From: an uncultured Clostridia bacterium
GTDB taxonomy: Bacteria; Bacillota; Clostridia; Oscillospirales; CAG-272
Reading direction: 5' to 3'
Assembly: GCA_937884385.1 (NCBI GenBank)
Contig: CALGCW010000179.1
Location: 1-10,828 of the forward strand
DNA length: 10,828 bases
Shown: positions 1 through 7,275 of the stretch, piece after piece
Layout of the letters: each line of letters opens with the position of its first letter
Position numbering within the stretch: position 1 is the first letter of the stretch
Made by a program: the position numbers and the translations under genes
The notes under the pieces: model-generated
The model's input: the letters and a program-made list of their open reading frames with translations, nothing else
Told to the model about the DNA's origin: nothing
The model's database searches: none

Positions 1-506
1 GTGATACCCGCCATACCGATATCAGCATAGCCGGCATCGACCTGAACGAAGATATCGTTGAAATTGATGTTCTTTATAACAAGCTCAAGACCGTGATACT
101 CCGCATAAGATGCCGCTATCTCAATATCAAATCCGTATATTTTACCGTCCGTGGACATATATTCAAAGGGCTCGAAGGGACAGTTCGTCACCACTACGAA
201 ATTATCCTCCGTATTCTCTACGTGTTCGGTCGTCACCTCAAAGCCTTTTTTCTCGCCCACGCCCCTGAAATAAGCGTTTTCAATGCGCTCAAGCTCTCCG
301 TTTTCTTCGATGATAGCTAAAAACTCATTGACGCTGTCAATAAGCAAAGTGTTTCCCTTTTTACATACGAAAGCATATTCTTCCTCTGTAAGCGTGACCG
401 AGGCAAGCTTCAAGCGGTCACTTTTCTCACCCTCGCAGGAGATAAGGCTTATACACATTAATACCACAAGTGCAAGAGCCAAAAATTTAATATTACTACT
501 CTTCAT
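1..506 (-). CDS. Solute-binding lipoprotein (SBP_bac_3-like), 3' end outside window
   Basis: Probable extracytoplasmic binding lipoprotein of an amino-acid-type ABC transporter. The start at 506 is chosen because AGAAGGA (513-519) lies 6 nt upstream; two further in-frame ATGs at 512 and 524 are worse placed. Residues 1-23 form a lipoprotein signal peptide ending in lipobox LISC, with lipidated Cys24. Residues ~93-130 carry the typical start of a family-3 binding protein (NCPFEPFEYM, then GKIYGFDIEIA). The odd part is residues ~34-80 (EEYAFVCKKGN, then DSVNEFLAIIEENGELERI): in this family that pattern is the C-terminal end of the fold, here placed before the N-terminal lobe. The gene may therefore be a permuted or partly duplicated binding protein. 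It is divergent from the reductase operon and has its own promoter. The last bases run off the window, so the C-terminus is unknown. Confidence 0.85.
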   Translation of the reverse strand, partial: MKSSNIKFLALALVVLMCISLISCEGEKSDRLKLASVTLTEEEYAFVCKKGNTLLIDSVNEFLAIIEENGELERIENAYFRGVGEKKGFEVTTEHVENTEDNFVVVTNCPFEPFEYMSTDGKIYGFDIEIAASYAEYHGLELVIKNINFNDIFVQVDAGYADIGMAGI

Positions 507-540
507 TTTCATTCCTTCTGTCATTTTATAAACCTTAGTG

Positions 541-569
541 ATTATACTAAATAATTATTCATTTGTCAA
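541..569 (-). promoter_or_regulatory. Sigma-A promoter of the solute-binding lipoprotein gene
   Basis: On the minus strand TTGACA (569-564) and TATAAT (546-541) are both perfect consensus boxes with an exact 17-bp spacer. The expected start of transcription is near 534, giving a leader of about 28 nt before the ATG at 506. The remainder of the gap, 570-700, is AT-rich and I see nothing definite in it. Confidence 0.85.
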
Positions 570-700
570 TACCTTTTTATCATTTTTTAAGAATATTTAT
601 ACATTTTTATTCACAATCACTGCATTATTATTCATTTTTGGTGAAAATATACAATTTTGTTGAAATCGGGCGTTTTTTATCATTTATATTCGTTATTTTA

Positions 701-730
701 TTGACAAACCAAATACTTTTATGTTAGAAT
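701..730 (+). promoter_or_regulatory. Sigma-A promoter of the reductase/aconitase-X operon
   Basis: TTGACA (701-706) and TAGAAT (725-730) are separated by 18 bp, with an extended -10 TG at 722-723. It lies 34 bp before the ATG at 764, whose ribosome site is GAAAGGA (747-753). No other promoter is evident before the next two genes, which supports one transcript. Confidence 0.75.
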
Positions 731-763
731 AAATTATAATACTTTTGAAAGGAACTTCAAACT

Positions 764-2830
764 ATGGAAAATCTCGATCCTAAATACGAAGCACTGTTTA
801 CTCCTTGGAAGATCGGCAACGTAGAGATCAAAAACCGTATAGTAATGTGCCCTATGGGAGGCACGTCCCTTTTCGGCTGGTTTGAGCTTGGCGGATGCCA
901 TTTTGACAAGGAAGCGGCAAAGCTCTTTCTTGAGCGCGCCAATAATAATGTCGGACTCATCATTCCCGGAATTGCGCCATTGCGCGACACGTTCTGGGGC
1001 AAATGGCTCTGGCAAAATCCGAAGATGTTCGAGGAGCTTAAGGAATTTATGGACGAGATCCATAAGACCGGAGCAAAGCTTTTCGTTCAGCTTACCGCTG
1101 GTATGGGACGCTCCTGGGCAATTACCGAGCTCGTTGCGCCTCTTCACAAAAACAAATTCACCCGCGCACTTATAAAGCCCGTAATTGATACAAATCACGA
1201 GCTTGCATCCCCCTCTCCTCAGCCATCTCGCTGGGCACACGATATCATCTGCCCTCAGATGACCGTTGAGCAGATCCACGAGATAATAGAAGCATTTGCA
1301 AAGACCGCTAAGCTCTGTATGGATGCAGGCGTCGACGGCGTAGAGGTACACGCAGTTCACGAGGGTTACCTGCTTGACCAGTTTGCGATCGAATACTTCA
1401 ATAAGCGTACCGATGAATACGGCGGCAGCTTTGAGAACCGTTATCGCTTCGCTGCAGAGGTAGTTGCGGCTATTAAGGACGAGTGCGGAACAGACTTCCC
1501 CGTTTCCCTCCGTTATTCTGTCGAATCCAAGATGAAGGGCTTCTGCTACGGCGCAATGCCCGGCGAAGACTATGTCGAGGTCGGAAGAAATATGAAGGAG
1601 AGTGAAAGAGCCGCAAGATATCTTCAGGATTGCGGTTATGATATGCTCAACGCGGATAACGGCACGTATGACTCTTGGTATTGGGCTCATCCCCCGATGT
1701 ATATGCCCGAAAACTGCAACCTCGAGGACGTAGCGCATATTAAGGAATGTGTTTCCATTCCCGTAGTATGTGCGGGCAGAATGGACGCAGAGGTAGGCGC
1801 AAAGGCAGTAGCCGACGGCAGAATAGATGCAGTGGGCGTTGCCCGTCAGTTCCTCGTTGACCCCGAATGGATCACAAAGCTTATAGAAGACAGAGTTGAG
1901 GATATCAAGCCCTGTATCTGTTGCCACAGCGGATGCTTCAACTTCTCCTCCTCCAAGGGTCACGCAAATACTCAGGACCTTACAGACACAATGGGACTTG
2001 CACGTTGCGCACTCAACCCCGAGACGATGCAATCCAAGAAATATAATATAAAGCTTGCAAAGAAGAGCAAGCACGTTGCCATTATCGGCGGCGGTATAGG
2101 CGGTATGGAGGCTGCTCTCGTGCTTGCTAAGCGCGGACACAGAGTCACCCTTTACGAAAAGAGCGATAAACTCGGCGGCGTATTTATCGCGGCGGCTGCT
2201 CCCTCCTTTAAGGAAAAGGACAGAGCCCTCATCGCTTGGTATAACAGAGAGATAAGAAAATATCCTTCCATCACTGTACACCTTAACACAGAGATAAAGG
2301 ATCTCTCCAGCGTCAAGGCTGACGAGATCATCGTAGCAACCGGTGCAAAGGCAAGAAAGCTCAACTTCCACGGCGTACAAAAGTGCGTAGAAGCCATCGA
2401 TTACCTTCTTGGCAATAAGGAAGTTGGCGAAAGAGTCGTTGTTGTCGGCGGCGGACTTACGGGATGTGAGATCGCATACGATCTCTACCTCAAGGGCAAG
2501 AAGCCCGTCATCGTTGAGATGATGGACGACCTCATCGTAACTAAGGGCGTCTGCCTTGCAAACACAAGCTACCTTCGCGACTTCTTCAAGACTAACGAAG
2601 TACCCGTACACCTTGAAACAAGTCTTTCTCAGCTCAGTCCCAAGGGCGTTATAGTTAAGCATAAGGACGGCAAGAGCGAGACCATCCCCTGCGATAGCGT
2701 AATTCTGTCCGTAGGATACACACCCGCACCTCTTGCAGATGCAGGCGTGCACGTAATAGGTGACGCAAAGAGCGTCGGCAACCTCCGCACAGTAATCTGG
2801 GGCGCTTGGGATGTCGCAATGAAGATCTGA
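764..2830 (+). CDS. FMN/FAD/4Fe-4S ene-reductase (2-enoate / 2,4-dienoyl-CoA reductase family)
   Basis: Cytoplasmic NAD(P)H-dependent flavoenzyme expected to reduce an activated C=C bond. Residues ~10-375 form the old-yellow-enzyme FMN barrel, with family motif HAVHEGYLLDQF (196-207) followed by TDEYGGSFENR. A cluster motif C384-x2-C387-x3-C391, then C415, would bind 4Fe-4S; the last gap (23 residues) is longer than the 11 usual in dienoyl-CoA reductases. FAD-binding GxGxxG lies at 442-447 and a second nucleotide-binding GxGxxG at 562-567; GD at 666-667 is the usual FAD-ribityl contact. The length of 688 aa matches three-domain enoate reductases and the bile-acid BaiCD/BaiH group, whose HAVHEGYL signature it resembles. 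First gene of an operon: the aconitase-X large subunit starts 15 nt downstream. Family certain; substrate unknown. Confidence 0.93.
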   Translation: MENLDPKYEALFTPWKIGNVEIKNRIVMCPMGGTSLFGWFELGGCHFDKEAAKLFLERANNNVGLIIPGIAPLRDTFWGKWLWQNPKMFEELKEFMDEIHKTGAKLFVQLTAGMGRSWAITELVAPLHKNKFTRALIKPVIDTNHELASPSPQPSRWAHDIICPQMTVEQIHEIIEAFAKTAKLCMDAGVDGVEVHAVHEGYLLDQFAIEYFNKRTDEYGGSFENRYRFAAEVVAAIKDECGTDFPVSLRYSVESKMKGFCYGAMPGEDYVEVGRNMKESERAARYLQDCGYDMLNADNGTYDSWYWAHPPMYMPENCNLEDVAHIKECVSIPVVCAGRMDAEVGAKAVADGRIDAVGVARQFLVDPEWITKLIEDRVEDIKPCICCHSGCFNFSSSKGHANTQDLTDTMGLARCALNPETMQSKKYNIKLAKKSKHVAIIGGGIGGMEAALVLAKRGHRVTLYEKSDKLGGVFIAAAAPSFKEKDRALIAWYNREIRKYPSITVHLNTEIKDLSSVKADEIIVATGAKARKLNFHGVQKCVEAIDYLLGNKEVGERVVVVGGGLTGCEIAYDLYLKGKKPVIVEMMDDLIVTKGVCLANTSYLRDFFKTNEVPVHLETSLSQLSPKGVIVKHKDGKSETIPCDSVILSVGYTPAPLADAGVHVIGDAKSVGNLRTVIWGAWDVAMKI

Positions 2831-2845
2831 TAAAAGGAGTTAAGT

Positions 2846-4120
2846 ATGATTTTAACAAAAGAACAGCAAGCCATTCTTAATGGCGAAAAAGGCGAGACTC
2901 TTGCAAAGGTAATGGAGACCGTAGTACGCTACGGTGAGCTCTTCGGTGCTGAAAAGCTCGTTCCCGTCACAAGCAAATATAATCACCTTGTCACAAGCTT
3001 CGGTCTTAAGATGATGACCCCCGTTTTCGATCTTATGCAGCAGCTTATCGATGCAGGCGTGACCTCGGAGCAGAAATTCTCCGTTGACCCCCGCCCCGTT
3101 GACAAAAACGTTCCCGCAAATCTCTTGCAGAAGATCGTTTTCAACGTTGCAATGTATTCAAAGCAGGATTTCTATGAGGGTCAGCTCAAAACTCTCGGAC
3201 TTATGGACGATAACGCATACACCTGCGCGTGCTACCTCGACCAGATGGGCAATAAGCCTCAAAAGGGCGACGTCCTCTCTTGGGCAGAGTCAAGCGCGGT
3301 GGTTTACGCAAACTCCGTTCTCGGCGCAAGATGTAACAGAAATTCTGGTATCATAGACATTATGGGTTCAATAGTCGGCTACGTTCCCTATTTCGGACTT
3401 CTCACCGACGAGGGCAGAAAGGCAACTTGGATAATCGAGATCAAAACGACCAAAAAGCCCGAAGCACAGCTTCTCGGCTCTGCGATCGGTATGAAGGTAA
3501 TGGAAGACGTTCCCTACATAAAGGGTCTTGACGCGTGGCTCGGTGATGAGCTTACCGACTCCGCCTGCTCCTACCTTAAGGACTTCGGCGCAGCAACCGC
3601 ATCAAACGGCGCAGTTGGTCTCTATCATATCGACAACCTCACTCCCGAAGCAAAGGAGCTTGGCGAAAAGCTTATAGCCGAGGGCGCAAAGACCTATGTT
3701 ATCGACGATGCGGAGCTTCAGAGAGTCTATGACTCCTACCCCGTGATCTGGAAGAACATAAACGCAACTCCCAAGCTTTGCTTTATGGGATGCCCCCATA
3801 TGAGCCTTGAACAGCTCACCTCTTGGACAGTTCGTGTTGAAGAAGCACTCAAAGCGGCAGGAAATAAAAAGGTCATCGTTCCTACAGTGTTCACGTCCGC
3901 ACCTGCGGTCATCGAGGAATTCGAAAAAACCGAATACGCAGCTCGACTTAAGGCATGCGGCATCGTTCTTTCCTACATCTGCCCGCTTATGTATATGAAT
4001 AATCCTCTCTGCAAAACTATGCCCGTAATCACGTCGTCAAATAAGCTTCGCACCTATACGACGGCGCGCTACTACACGGACGAAGAGATCCTTGTAAAAA
4101 TCACGAAGGGGGACAAATAA
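2846..4120 (+). CDS. Aconitase X (AcnX/DUF521) large subunit, hydro-lyase
   Basis: Catalytic large subunit of a split aconitase-X dehydratase. Characterized relatives are cis-3-hydroxy-L-proline dehydratase in bacteria and mevalonate-5-phosphate dehydratase in archaea; both remove water from a hydroxy acid using an iron or Fe-S centre. Family hallmarks are TCACY (126-130), WAESSAVVYANSVLGAR (146-162), GCPHMSLEQL (315-324) and the C-terminal ICPLMYMNNP region (378-387). Cys127/129, Cys163, Cys316 and Cys379 are candidate metal or cluster ligands. Length 424 aa suits the separate large subunit. AAGGAG (2834-2839) stands 6 nt before the ATG. The small subunit begins 1 nt after the stop, so the two are probably translationally coupled. 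The pairing with an ene-reductase is not what known proline or isoprenoid operons contain, so I assign no substrate. Confidence 0.92.
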   Translation: MILTKEQQAILNGEKGETLAKVMETVVRYGELFGAEKLVPVTSKYNHLVTSFGLKMMTPVFDLMQQLIDAGVTSEQKFSVDPRPVDKNVPANLLQKIVFNVAMYSKQDFYEGQLKTLGLMDDNAYTCACYLDQMGNKPQKGDVLSWAESSAVVYANSVLGARCNRNSGIIDIMGSIVGYVPYFGLLTDEGRKATWIIEIKTTKKPEAQLLGSAIGMKVMEDVPYIKGLDAWLGDELTDSACSYLKDFGAATASNGAVGLYHIDNLTPEAKELGEKLIAEGAKTYVIDDAELQRVYDSYPVIWKNINATPKLCFMGCPHMSLEQLTSWTVRVEEALKAAGNKKVIVPTVFTSAPAVIEEFEKTEYAARLKACGIVLSYICPLMYMNNPLCKTMPVITSSNKLRTYTTARYYTDEEILVKITKGDK

Positions 4121-4121
4121 A

Positions 4122-4571
4122 ATGAAAGTATTCAAAGGTAGAATAGTTGCCCCCGGCAACGTAACTGCAGAAGCGGTAGTTTCTCACGCAGGACTTAATA
4201 CACTTGCATCCTTCCAGGGCGCGCTTCAGTTTGGCGACAAAAAGGCGACCTGCGGCGACCAGAATAACCCCGACCTCTATAATAAGCAGATGGCTGGCAA
4301 GGCACTTTGCCTTCCTCAGACTATCGGCTCGACCACGGGCGGGCTCGTACTCTATTGCGCGTGCGCAATGGGACGTCAGCCTGCGGCAATGCTCTTCTCA
4401 ATGCCCATCGACTCACTTGCAGGCGCGGGCGTAGTAATCGCTGACGTTTGGCTCAACGACGAGAAGGCAAAAATGGTAGTCATCGACTCCCTCGGCGAAG
4501 AATTCCTCAACTACGTAAAGGACGGAATGTCCATCACAGTCAAGGAAGACGGCACCGTTGAGGTTAACTGA
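4122..4571 (+). CDS. Aconitase X (DUF126) small subunit, swivelling domain
   Basis: Partner of the preceding large subunit; together they form the AcnX hydro-lyase active site. The 149-aa protein has the small-subunit signature LPQTIGSTTGG (64-74), equivalent to the conserved Gly-Ser-Ser/Thr loop of the aconitase swivelling domain, with Ser70 at the expected active-site position. Residues 41-63 contain the NPDLYNKQMAGK stretch typical of DUF126 proteins. Spacing to the upstream stop is one base, and the ribosome site AAGGGGGA lies within the end of the large-subunit gene, 8-9 nt from this ATG. It is the last gene of the operon, followed 14 nt after its stop by a rho-independent terminator. 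In some bacteria the two subunits are one fused chain; here they are split. Confidence 0.92.
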   Translation: MKVFKGRIVAPGNVTAEAVVSHAGLNTLASFQGALQFGDKKATCGDQNNPDLYNKQMAGKALCLPQTIGSTTGGLVLYCACAMGRQPAAMLFSMPIDSLAGAGVVIADVWLNDEKAKMVVIDSLGEEFLNYVKDGMSITVKEDGTVEVN

Positions 4572-4585
4572 TAATAACTAAATAT

Positions 4586-4623
4586 AAAAGTACGTCGGTT
4601 CAAAGAATCGGCGTACTTTTTTA
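4586..4623 (+). terminator. Rho-independent terminator of the reductase/aconitase-X operon
   Basis: Imperfect inverted repeat AAAAGTACGTCGGTT (4586-4600) / AATCGGCGTACTTTT (4606-4620) with a 5-nt loop, ending in a T run through 4622. A separate 14-bp palindrome, TTGCATTAATGCAA, follows at 4625-4638; its role is unknown. Confidence 0.85.
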
Positions 4624-4656
4624 CTTGCATTAATGCAATAACTTCCCTTTACTCTT

Positions 4657-4687
4657 CAATTTTGCATTTTACCCTTCGCTTTCACTC
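4657..4687 (+). repeat. Imperfect ~30-bp direct repeat, partner at 4989-5018
   Basis: The segment beginning CAATTTTGCATTTTACCCTT recurs at 4989 as CAATTTTGCGCTTTACCCTT, followed in both copies by a similar T-rich tail ending in ACTC. The two copies bracket the palindromic repeats in between. The right copy overlaps the last codons of the spoVT reading frame, so part of the likeness could be chance. Confidence 0.5.
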
Positions 4688-4763
4688 ACCCCGCAGGGTA
4701 GCACTCCGCGCTCCCGCCTCACCAATTTTTTGATTTATCGCGCTATGTTTGCACCAACTCTCG

Positions 4764-4826
4764 CCTCCCTCTGACGAGGGAGGTGGATTTTGATGTGTGC
4801 GCACACACATCAAAAGACGGAAGGAG
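4764..4826 (+). repeat. Modular palindromic intergenic repeat, copy A
   Basis: First hairpin CCTCCCTC-tgac-GAGGGAGG (4764-4783), then a second 12-bp hairpin with arms TTTTGATGTGTG (4788-4799) and CACACATCAAAA (4804-4815), then the tail CGGAAGGAG (4818-4826). It shares architecture and tail with copy B 28 bp downstream. Such GC-rich hairpin repeats are common between genes in clostridial genomes. There is no ORF of interest here. Confidence 0.7.
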
Positions 4827-4853
4827 AGCGCGTCCAAATCAATGTCACCTTAG

Positions 4854-4897
4854 CCTTCCTCCGGGAGGAAGGTGCCGAGTCCGCGAGGCGGAAGGAG
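4854..4897 (+). repeat. Modular palindromic intergenic repeat, copy B
   Basis: First hairpin CCTTCCTCC / GGAGGAAGG (4854-4872), then a variable second hairpin CCGAGTCCGCGAGGCGG (4875-4891), then the same tail CGGAAGGAG (4889-4897) as copy A. Both copies have GGTG between the first and second hairpins. The second hairpin differs completely between the copies. Confidence 0.7.
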
Positions 4898-4943
4898 CCT
4901 GCGTCTCTCTAACTTTTCCTCTCACTACCGTCTTTCTCCACCA

Positions 4944-4967
4944 CCCCGTAGGGGCGCACCGCGTGCG
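4944..4967 (+). repeat. GC-rich double-hairpin intergenic repeat
   Basis: Two small adjoining hairpins, CCCC-gta-GGGG (4944-4954) and CGCAC-cgc-GTGCG (4955-4967). Similar CCCCGTAGGGGCG units occur between genes in many Clostridia. It lies in the convergent gap between the operon end and the spoVT end; no T run follows on either strand, so it is not a convincing terminator. Confidence 0.5.
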
Positions 4968-5012
4968 TCCGCACCCACAAATACCCCCCAATTTTGCGCT
5001 TTACCCTTTCAT

Positions 5013-5483
5013 TTACTCCTCAAGCTGCCTGCCGAGGAAGCCCGCCGCAGTGCTCACAAGGCGATTTTCGACCTCGGGGGATACGTTTCCCTTCCCATAG
5101 CCGTCAAGGCTCTTGAGCGACGCCACACAGCCTATCACGTCGCCACTGCTCACGATGGGCATCGCACAGCTCACGTAATGCGCATAAGACTCACGCAAGG
5201 GCAACATCTGCTCCGCGCCCTCGCTGTGCATATAAATGCTTCTGCCGTCCATCACGGCTTCAAGCTCACGCGAAAGCGGCTTTTCAAGATACTCCTTTTT
5301 AGATACCCCCGAGCAGGCAATGCACACGTCTCGGTCGCAGATAATAACGTCCATCATACAGACCTTGTGCAAGGTTTCGGCATATTGCGCGGCAAAATTG
5401 GTCAGCTCCCCGATGGGCGAGTACTTTTTAAAAATGACCTCACCTTCCCTGTCCGTAAAGATCTCAAGCGGATCGCCGTCACT
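5013..5483 (-). pseudogene. spoVT: spoVT 3' part (AbrB remnant and GAF sensor domain), separated from its start
   Basis: SpoVT is the AbrB-type transcription factor that tunes sigma-G genes in the developing spore; its N-terminal swapped-hairpin binds DNA and its C-terminal GAF-like domain senses a signal. Visible here, in order: GDPLEIFTDREGEVIFKKYS, DVIICDRDVCIACSGVSKKEY, and the ending TAAGFLGRQLEE, each matching B. subtilis SpoVT from about residue 31 to its end. About 154 residues remain against 178 for the whole protein. The start codon and most of the AbrB DNA-binding part are missing and replaced upstream by recombinase sequence. No frameshift or stop is seen within it, which suggests recent insertion or continued selection. 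As it stands this copy cannot make normal SpoVT unless the element is excised. Confidence 0.9.
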
Positions 5484-7241
5484 GATAACATTGACACAGT
5501 AGACCTTATCGGCGTGTTTATTCGCCGATTGTACTGCTATTTTGGCAAGTGCCGCCATAGCTCTTTCGATATTTACTGTGTCTAACTTAAAATTTGCACA
5601 ATGCTCAAATTCTTCTTCTGCAACTCGTGCAATAGTGCCGGTTTTGAGTAGTTCGTCAATATCTGCTTTAAGCTTGACTTCTATGTGATCCTCGTAAACG
5701 TAAATCTTGTCAAGTATAATTTGCAGGTCATTCTTATCAAGCTTCGGCTTATTAAGAATGTCTTCGAAAACATCAAGAACTGTTTTGGAAATGCGGTTAA
5801 CACGAATAATAGTATTTGCGCTATCCATAGCTATCTTCAATTCATTATGAAGCCCCTCAAGCTTTTTATTCTCCGTGTCTATAAGCTTATCGTACATTTC
5901 GTCTATTGCACTTGTGTTACCTGGAAACCTCGTCTTTTCTCTTGCCCTATCAAGTATCAAAGTTGTAATTAATGATTCTTGTTGGGCAATTTTGCAGTTT
6001 ATCTCACTAATAAGGTCCGTGGATGGAGCTGCATTCTTTTTTTGCTCCCTGATTACCACCTGAAGCTTTGCAATCATATCCGCACTGTTATCACGCACCA
6101 TTTGAATATAGTCTTTCAGAATCGAATCAAGAAAATCCGCACGAATATGATGCGATGTGCAGGCTTTAATGCCATATTTATGATAGTTCCCACATCGATG
6201 AGCTTCCGCAAGATCCTTTCTACTCATTGGGAACATGGGGCTACCGCAATCACCGCAAACAAGAAATCCTGAGTATGTATTATCATACTTTTTCTGCCCG
6301 CGATAATGATCAGTAGTTCTTTTCTCCATAAGTTCTTGTGCTAACTTAAAAGTTTTATAATCAAGTATTGGCTTATGATGATTTTCAAACACCTTATGCT
6401 CACTTTTATCGATGAATTTATCCTTACCGTTAATTCCCAATCTTTTGGTTTTGCCTTGACGTAAAGTTCCAATATAAAAATCGTTCTCAAGCATTTCTGA
6501 AATGGTAACGATACTCCATCTTTTGCTTTCTGCGCGATTGGTAACCTTGCCTTCACTCCTACGTCTCTCATTTTCAATCATACGAGGAGTTGGAATGTTC
6601 TTTTCGCTTAAATAGTTTGCTATTTTTTTATATCCCCAACCTTCAATATAAAGCTTATAAATTTCTCTTACTATTTGAGCACATTCCTCGTCAATTTTAT
6701 ATGGCTCAATATCATTATTAGAATCAAGAATATACCCATAAGGGGCCGCACAAAGCCAAGTCCCCTTTTCCTGACGGTTTTGAATAACCATTTTAACCTT
6801 TTGACTTGTTGCTTGAACTACATATTCATTAATAACAAAGTAAAAATATAATGCAATCCATTGATCCTTCTTATCGAGTGAGTAATCAATAGTTTCAGTG
6901 ATTGAAAGAAACCTTACCCCAGCGGCTATTATATTTTCGAATTCAGTCAAGCCAAAACTTGTTCTACGTCCAAAGCGGCTTAGGTCCTTAACGATAAGAA
7001 TATCGTATTCCCCACGCAAAAGCTTAGGACGCATTTTAAAAGCATAGTCAGGTCTCTGCTCAAACGTATATCCGGAATAGTCGCGGTCTTCATAAAAATC
7101 AACAATAGCATTAGGATAGTGCTTCGAGCAATATTCACTAATGATTAATCTCTGGTTTGCTATACTCATATTTTCATCGGACTCTTTTTCAATATCCACA
7201 GAAATACGAGTGTACGCTGCAATTCGCAATTGTTTTGCCAT
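5013..7241 (-). CDS. Large serine recombinase fused in frame to the SpoVT C-terminal domain
   Basis: Site-specific integrase/excisionase of the element. I start at ATG 7241: the upstream in-frame ATG (7277) lies inside the promoter -10 box and has no ribosome site. Domains in the 742-aa chain: resolvase catalytic domain (~5-150) with YTRIS, nucleophile Ser14, and KDLSRFGRR; recombinase domain (~165-290); zinc ribbon C329-x2-C332 ... C350/C361; coiled coil (~390-480); C-terminal extension to ~588. From Gly589 (GDPLEIFTDREGEVIFKKYS) to the end the protein is SpoVT, lacking that protein's first ~30 residues. The recombinase has no stop of its own before the junction. Catalytic residues look intact, so the enzyme may be active. 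Whether the SpoVT tail helps, hinders or is neutral for recombination is unknown. Confidence 0.9.
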   Translation of the reverse strand: MAKQLRIAAYTRISVDIEKESDENMSIANQRLIISEYCSKHYPNAIVDFYEDRDYSGYTFEQRPDYAFKMRPKLLRGEYDILIVKDLSRFGRRTSFGLTEFENIIAAGVRFLSITETIDYSLDKKDQWIALYFYFVINEYVVQATSQKVKMVIQNRQEKGTWLCAAPYGYILDSNNDIEPYKIDEECAQIVREIYKLYIEGWGYKKIANYLSEKNIPTPRMIENERRRSEGKVTNRAESKRWSIVTISEMLENDFYIGTLRQGKTKRLGINGKDKFIDKSEHKVFENHHKPILDYKTFKLAQELMEKRTTDHYRGQKKYDNTYSGFLVCGDCGSPMFPMSRKDLAEAHRCGNYHKYGIKACTSHHIRADFLDSILKDYIQMVRDNSADMIAKLQVVIREQKKNAAPSTDLISEINCKIAQQESLITTLILDRAREKTRFPGNTSAIDEMYDKLIDTENKKLEGLHNELKIAMDSANTIIRVNRISKTVLDVFEDILNKPKLDKNDLQIILDKIYVYEDHIEVKLKADIDELLKTGTIARVAEEEFEHCANFKLDTVNIERAMAALAKIAVQSANKHADKVYCVNVISDGDPLEIFTDREGEVIFKKYSPIGELTNFAAQYAETLHKVCMMDVIICDRDVCIACSGVSKKEYLEKPLSRELEAVMDGRSIYMHSEGAEQMLPLRESYAHYVSCAMPIVSSGDVIGCVASLKSLDGYGKGNVSPEVENRLVSTAAGFLGRQLEE
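5475..5490 (-). other. Inferred attachment-site junction (att) inside spoVT
   Basis: Reading the minus strand, codons for V-I-S (5489-5481) belong to no known SpoVT pattern, whereas D-G-D-P-L-E (from 5480) matches the conserved SpoVT stretch normally preceded by LRIR/LRVK. The crossover therefore lies at or just before GACGGCGATCCG. The exact core cannot be set without the second junction. Confidence 0.6.
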
Positions 7242-7275
7242 ATCGTTCCAACCTTTCGCATTAATTTCTGACAAC

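Noticed and set aside
734..2752. 672-codon open frame on the minus strand opposite the ene-reductase gene
   Set aside because: It is the mirror of a strongly recognised gene, has Cys-rich composition with no motif, and has no ribosome site or promoter of its own.
4764..4967. CRISPR array
   Set aside because: Only two related units with different internal hairpins and no regular repeat-spacer pattern; no cas genes in the window.
4783..5100. Plus-strand reading frames across the convergent gap and the spoVT end
   Set aside because: They run through palindromic repeats and antisense to the SpoVT domain, giving low-complexity Pro/Arg/Ser-rich products with no family likeness.
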